Assembly (NCBI GenBank): GCA_016630905.1
Contig: WBMQ01000001.1
Coordinates: forward strand, 248,001-312,000
Length of the DNA: 64,000 nucleotides
Direction: 5' to 3'
Source: Capillidium heterosporum
Lineage: Eukaryota; Entomophthoromycota; Entomophthoromycetes; Entomophthorales; Capillidiaceae
Shown piece after piece: positions 62,653 through 64,000 of the stretch. How positions within the stretch are numbered: position 1 is the first letter of the stretch; each line of letters opens with the position of its first letter. A program made the translations under genes and the position numbers. Under the pieces are notes generated by a model. It had not been told where the DNA came from. It was given only the letters and a program-made list of their open reading frames with translations, and did not search any database.

Positions 62653-64000
62653 TTAAGAATTTCTCAAATGACATGCTGGTGGAGGAAGCTCCAAGCATTT
62701 TCTAGAATCGGACACCACCGTAGAAGTTTCCGGGTTGAAGATGAGGTCCTTACTATTCACTATCTCATCGGACCATACCACCTCTTTGAAAGGTAGTGAA
62801 GTCGCGTCAATTTCACCTTGTTGGTTCAAACTACCCTCGACTTGGATTTTCTTGTATCGATACAGAAGGTAAGCTCCTAAAGTAGTTAGTAAAAGGGCAA
62901 TAACACCACCAACACTTCCACCAATTATAGAACCTAAGTTGGATGTTTCTAAGCTGGTGGTGTTACCTCTATCCATTGCCGGTAAAGTAAGAGTCAGCCT
63001 GAAATCCTTGATATTTATAAGTTGAGTTCTAGAAGACATCTGAGGACTATTGCCAAACTCTCCAAACGAAAATATCAGGTGTTGATTGTAGTAAGCTAGA
63101 CAACCAGAGCCTCTTGAATTGAACCCAGGTATAGTATGCATCTTCCATACAAAGCTCTTTAGATTCAAAACGTATATTTCTGAATTATGGTCCTCGTTCG
63201 GTTTATAACTCACACCTACCGTGTAAAACAAGTGGTCAATCGATGTACAGCTAGTACCACTATTTAGAAGCGGAATATCACCAATAGCGGTTATATTGGA
63301 CCATCTGGAGTTCGCTAGGTTATATTGCATTACTGCACTCTCCTGTGGGTTAAAGCTATGACCAAATGAGTTTCCACCAAGGGTGTATATGTTACCTTCA
63401 TAAAAACAACTTAAATGGCCAAAGACCGGCACATAAGTACTTTCTCGCTGGGACCAGCTCCTGTTTCTACTGTCAAATATAGAGATGGATGCTCTAGGAA
63501 AAAGTCCATCAATAGTACGATTATTTAACCAACCACTGTATTGGATATATTGGTTATCATTCCCTTTGAGGAATACAGTTCCATCACCAGACGAAGCTAT
63601 ATTCAAATTATTGGCACTGGATATAGCTAACCAGCCGTCAGTTGCCTCTTTATCCAAAGTCCACTTTTGCATCGATGTGTCAAAGACCTTGAAAACTTGA
63701 CCATAGCTACTATAACCACCGAACACAAATATGTTGGAAGATCCATTTCCCTGAGCGACTACTGCGGGTTGGTACACTTCCGGTTTAAAACCATCTACAG
63801 CTAAAAGTTCCCAAGGTGCTTCATCAATTTTACTTAAATTGGTGCCATTTAGCAGCGACAGCCTGTACACTTTGGTATTTTTTGTCCTGGATTAGTTTAA
63901 AGATGGAGTCATATACCCACCCAAATAATAAAGGTCATCGTTAACCAGTGCACATCCTCCACCTGCCAGGAACGGTATTCGGATTTGGGCATCGTATAAG
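62653..64000 (-). CDS. kelch-repeat membrane protein, 5' end beyond window
   Basis: This gene runs off the right edge. Its last part reads as a kelch propeller (IFVFGGYSSYG, IYTLGGNSFG, repeated Trp), then a linker, one transmembrane helix (IIGGSVGGVIALLLTTLGAYLL), a basic YRYKK stop-transfer and a ~60-residue tail, stop at 62653. At the edge the frame contains GGGCALVNDDLYYLGG, as in the kelch gene at 23738–25117. An in-frame TAA lies at about 63896–63898. It is removed if 63887–63916 is a 30-nt intron (GT…CTAATCCAG), which joins LGG to TKNTKVYRL and mirrors the paralogue. The signal peptide would lie outside the window. Confidence 0.8.

Overview
The window is nuclear DNA of a fungus. Genes are compact and split by many very short introns (about 30–70 nt, GT…AG, usually with a CTAAC/CTAAT-like branch site). 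Coding DNA is clearly richer in G+C than the AT-rich spacers. The content points to an early-diverging, non-Dikarya lineage, most likely a Conidiobolus-like entomophthoralean. The clues are a rhodopsin-type GPCR, a secreted proteinase-K-like subtilisin, Zn2Cys6 regulators beside animal-like genes such as NDUFB3, and what reads as a U12-type AT–AC intron. The lineage call is inference; no rRNA gene or other marker is present.

Layout. 0.4–7.5 kb: subtilisin (one frameshift), a PEPSK-repeat surface protein, two unrecognised genes and a C-5 sterol desaturase (ERG3). 8.2–11.7 kb: the ~20-exon cap-binding subunit NCBP1 with the AT–AC intron. 12.4–20.5 kb: a small Ser/Thr-rich surface protein, a DHA2 drug:H+ antiporter and GMP synthase. 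21.7–30.0 kb: PH-domain protein, kelch-repeat membrane protein, GPCR and a DUF4436 membrane protein. 30.9–35.4 kb: two alanine aminotransferase genes tail to tail, one with a mitochondrial leader and one without, sharing a 691-bp identical inverted repeat. 36.7–45.2 kb: a Zn2Cys6 regulator (frameshifted at its last cysteine), a RING-H2 ligase and a regulator-like protein without a zinc cluster. 45.6–58.2 kb: housekeeping genes (PhyH-type dioxygenase, bL36m, AOS1, RPB5 divergent from MCM10, an Nrd1/Msa2-type RNA-binding protein, NDUFB3, farnesyltransferase beta). 59.4–64.0 kb: a pair of secreted Cys-rich paralogues and the edge of a second kelch membrane protein.

Themes. (i) Cell-surface or secreted proteins recur across the window: subtilisin, PEPSK protein, Ser/Thr-rich protein, two kelch-TM proteins, two Cys-rich paralogues and a GPCR. 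(ii) Single-base frameshifts break otherwise intact genes, including GMP synthase, so most are probably consensus errors. (iii) The alanine aminotransferase pair is a clear case of recent sequence homogenisation in an inverted duplicate. All exon boundaries are hand-spliced from reading frame and family knowledge; no search or alignment program was run.
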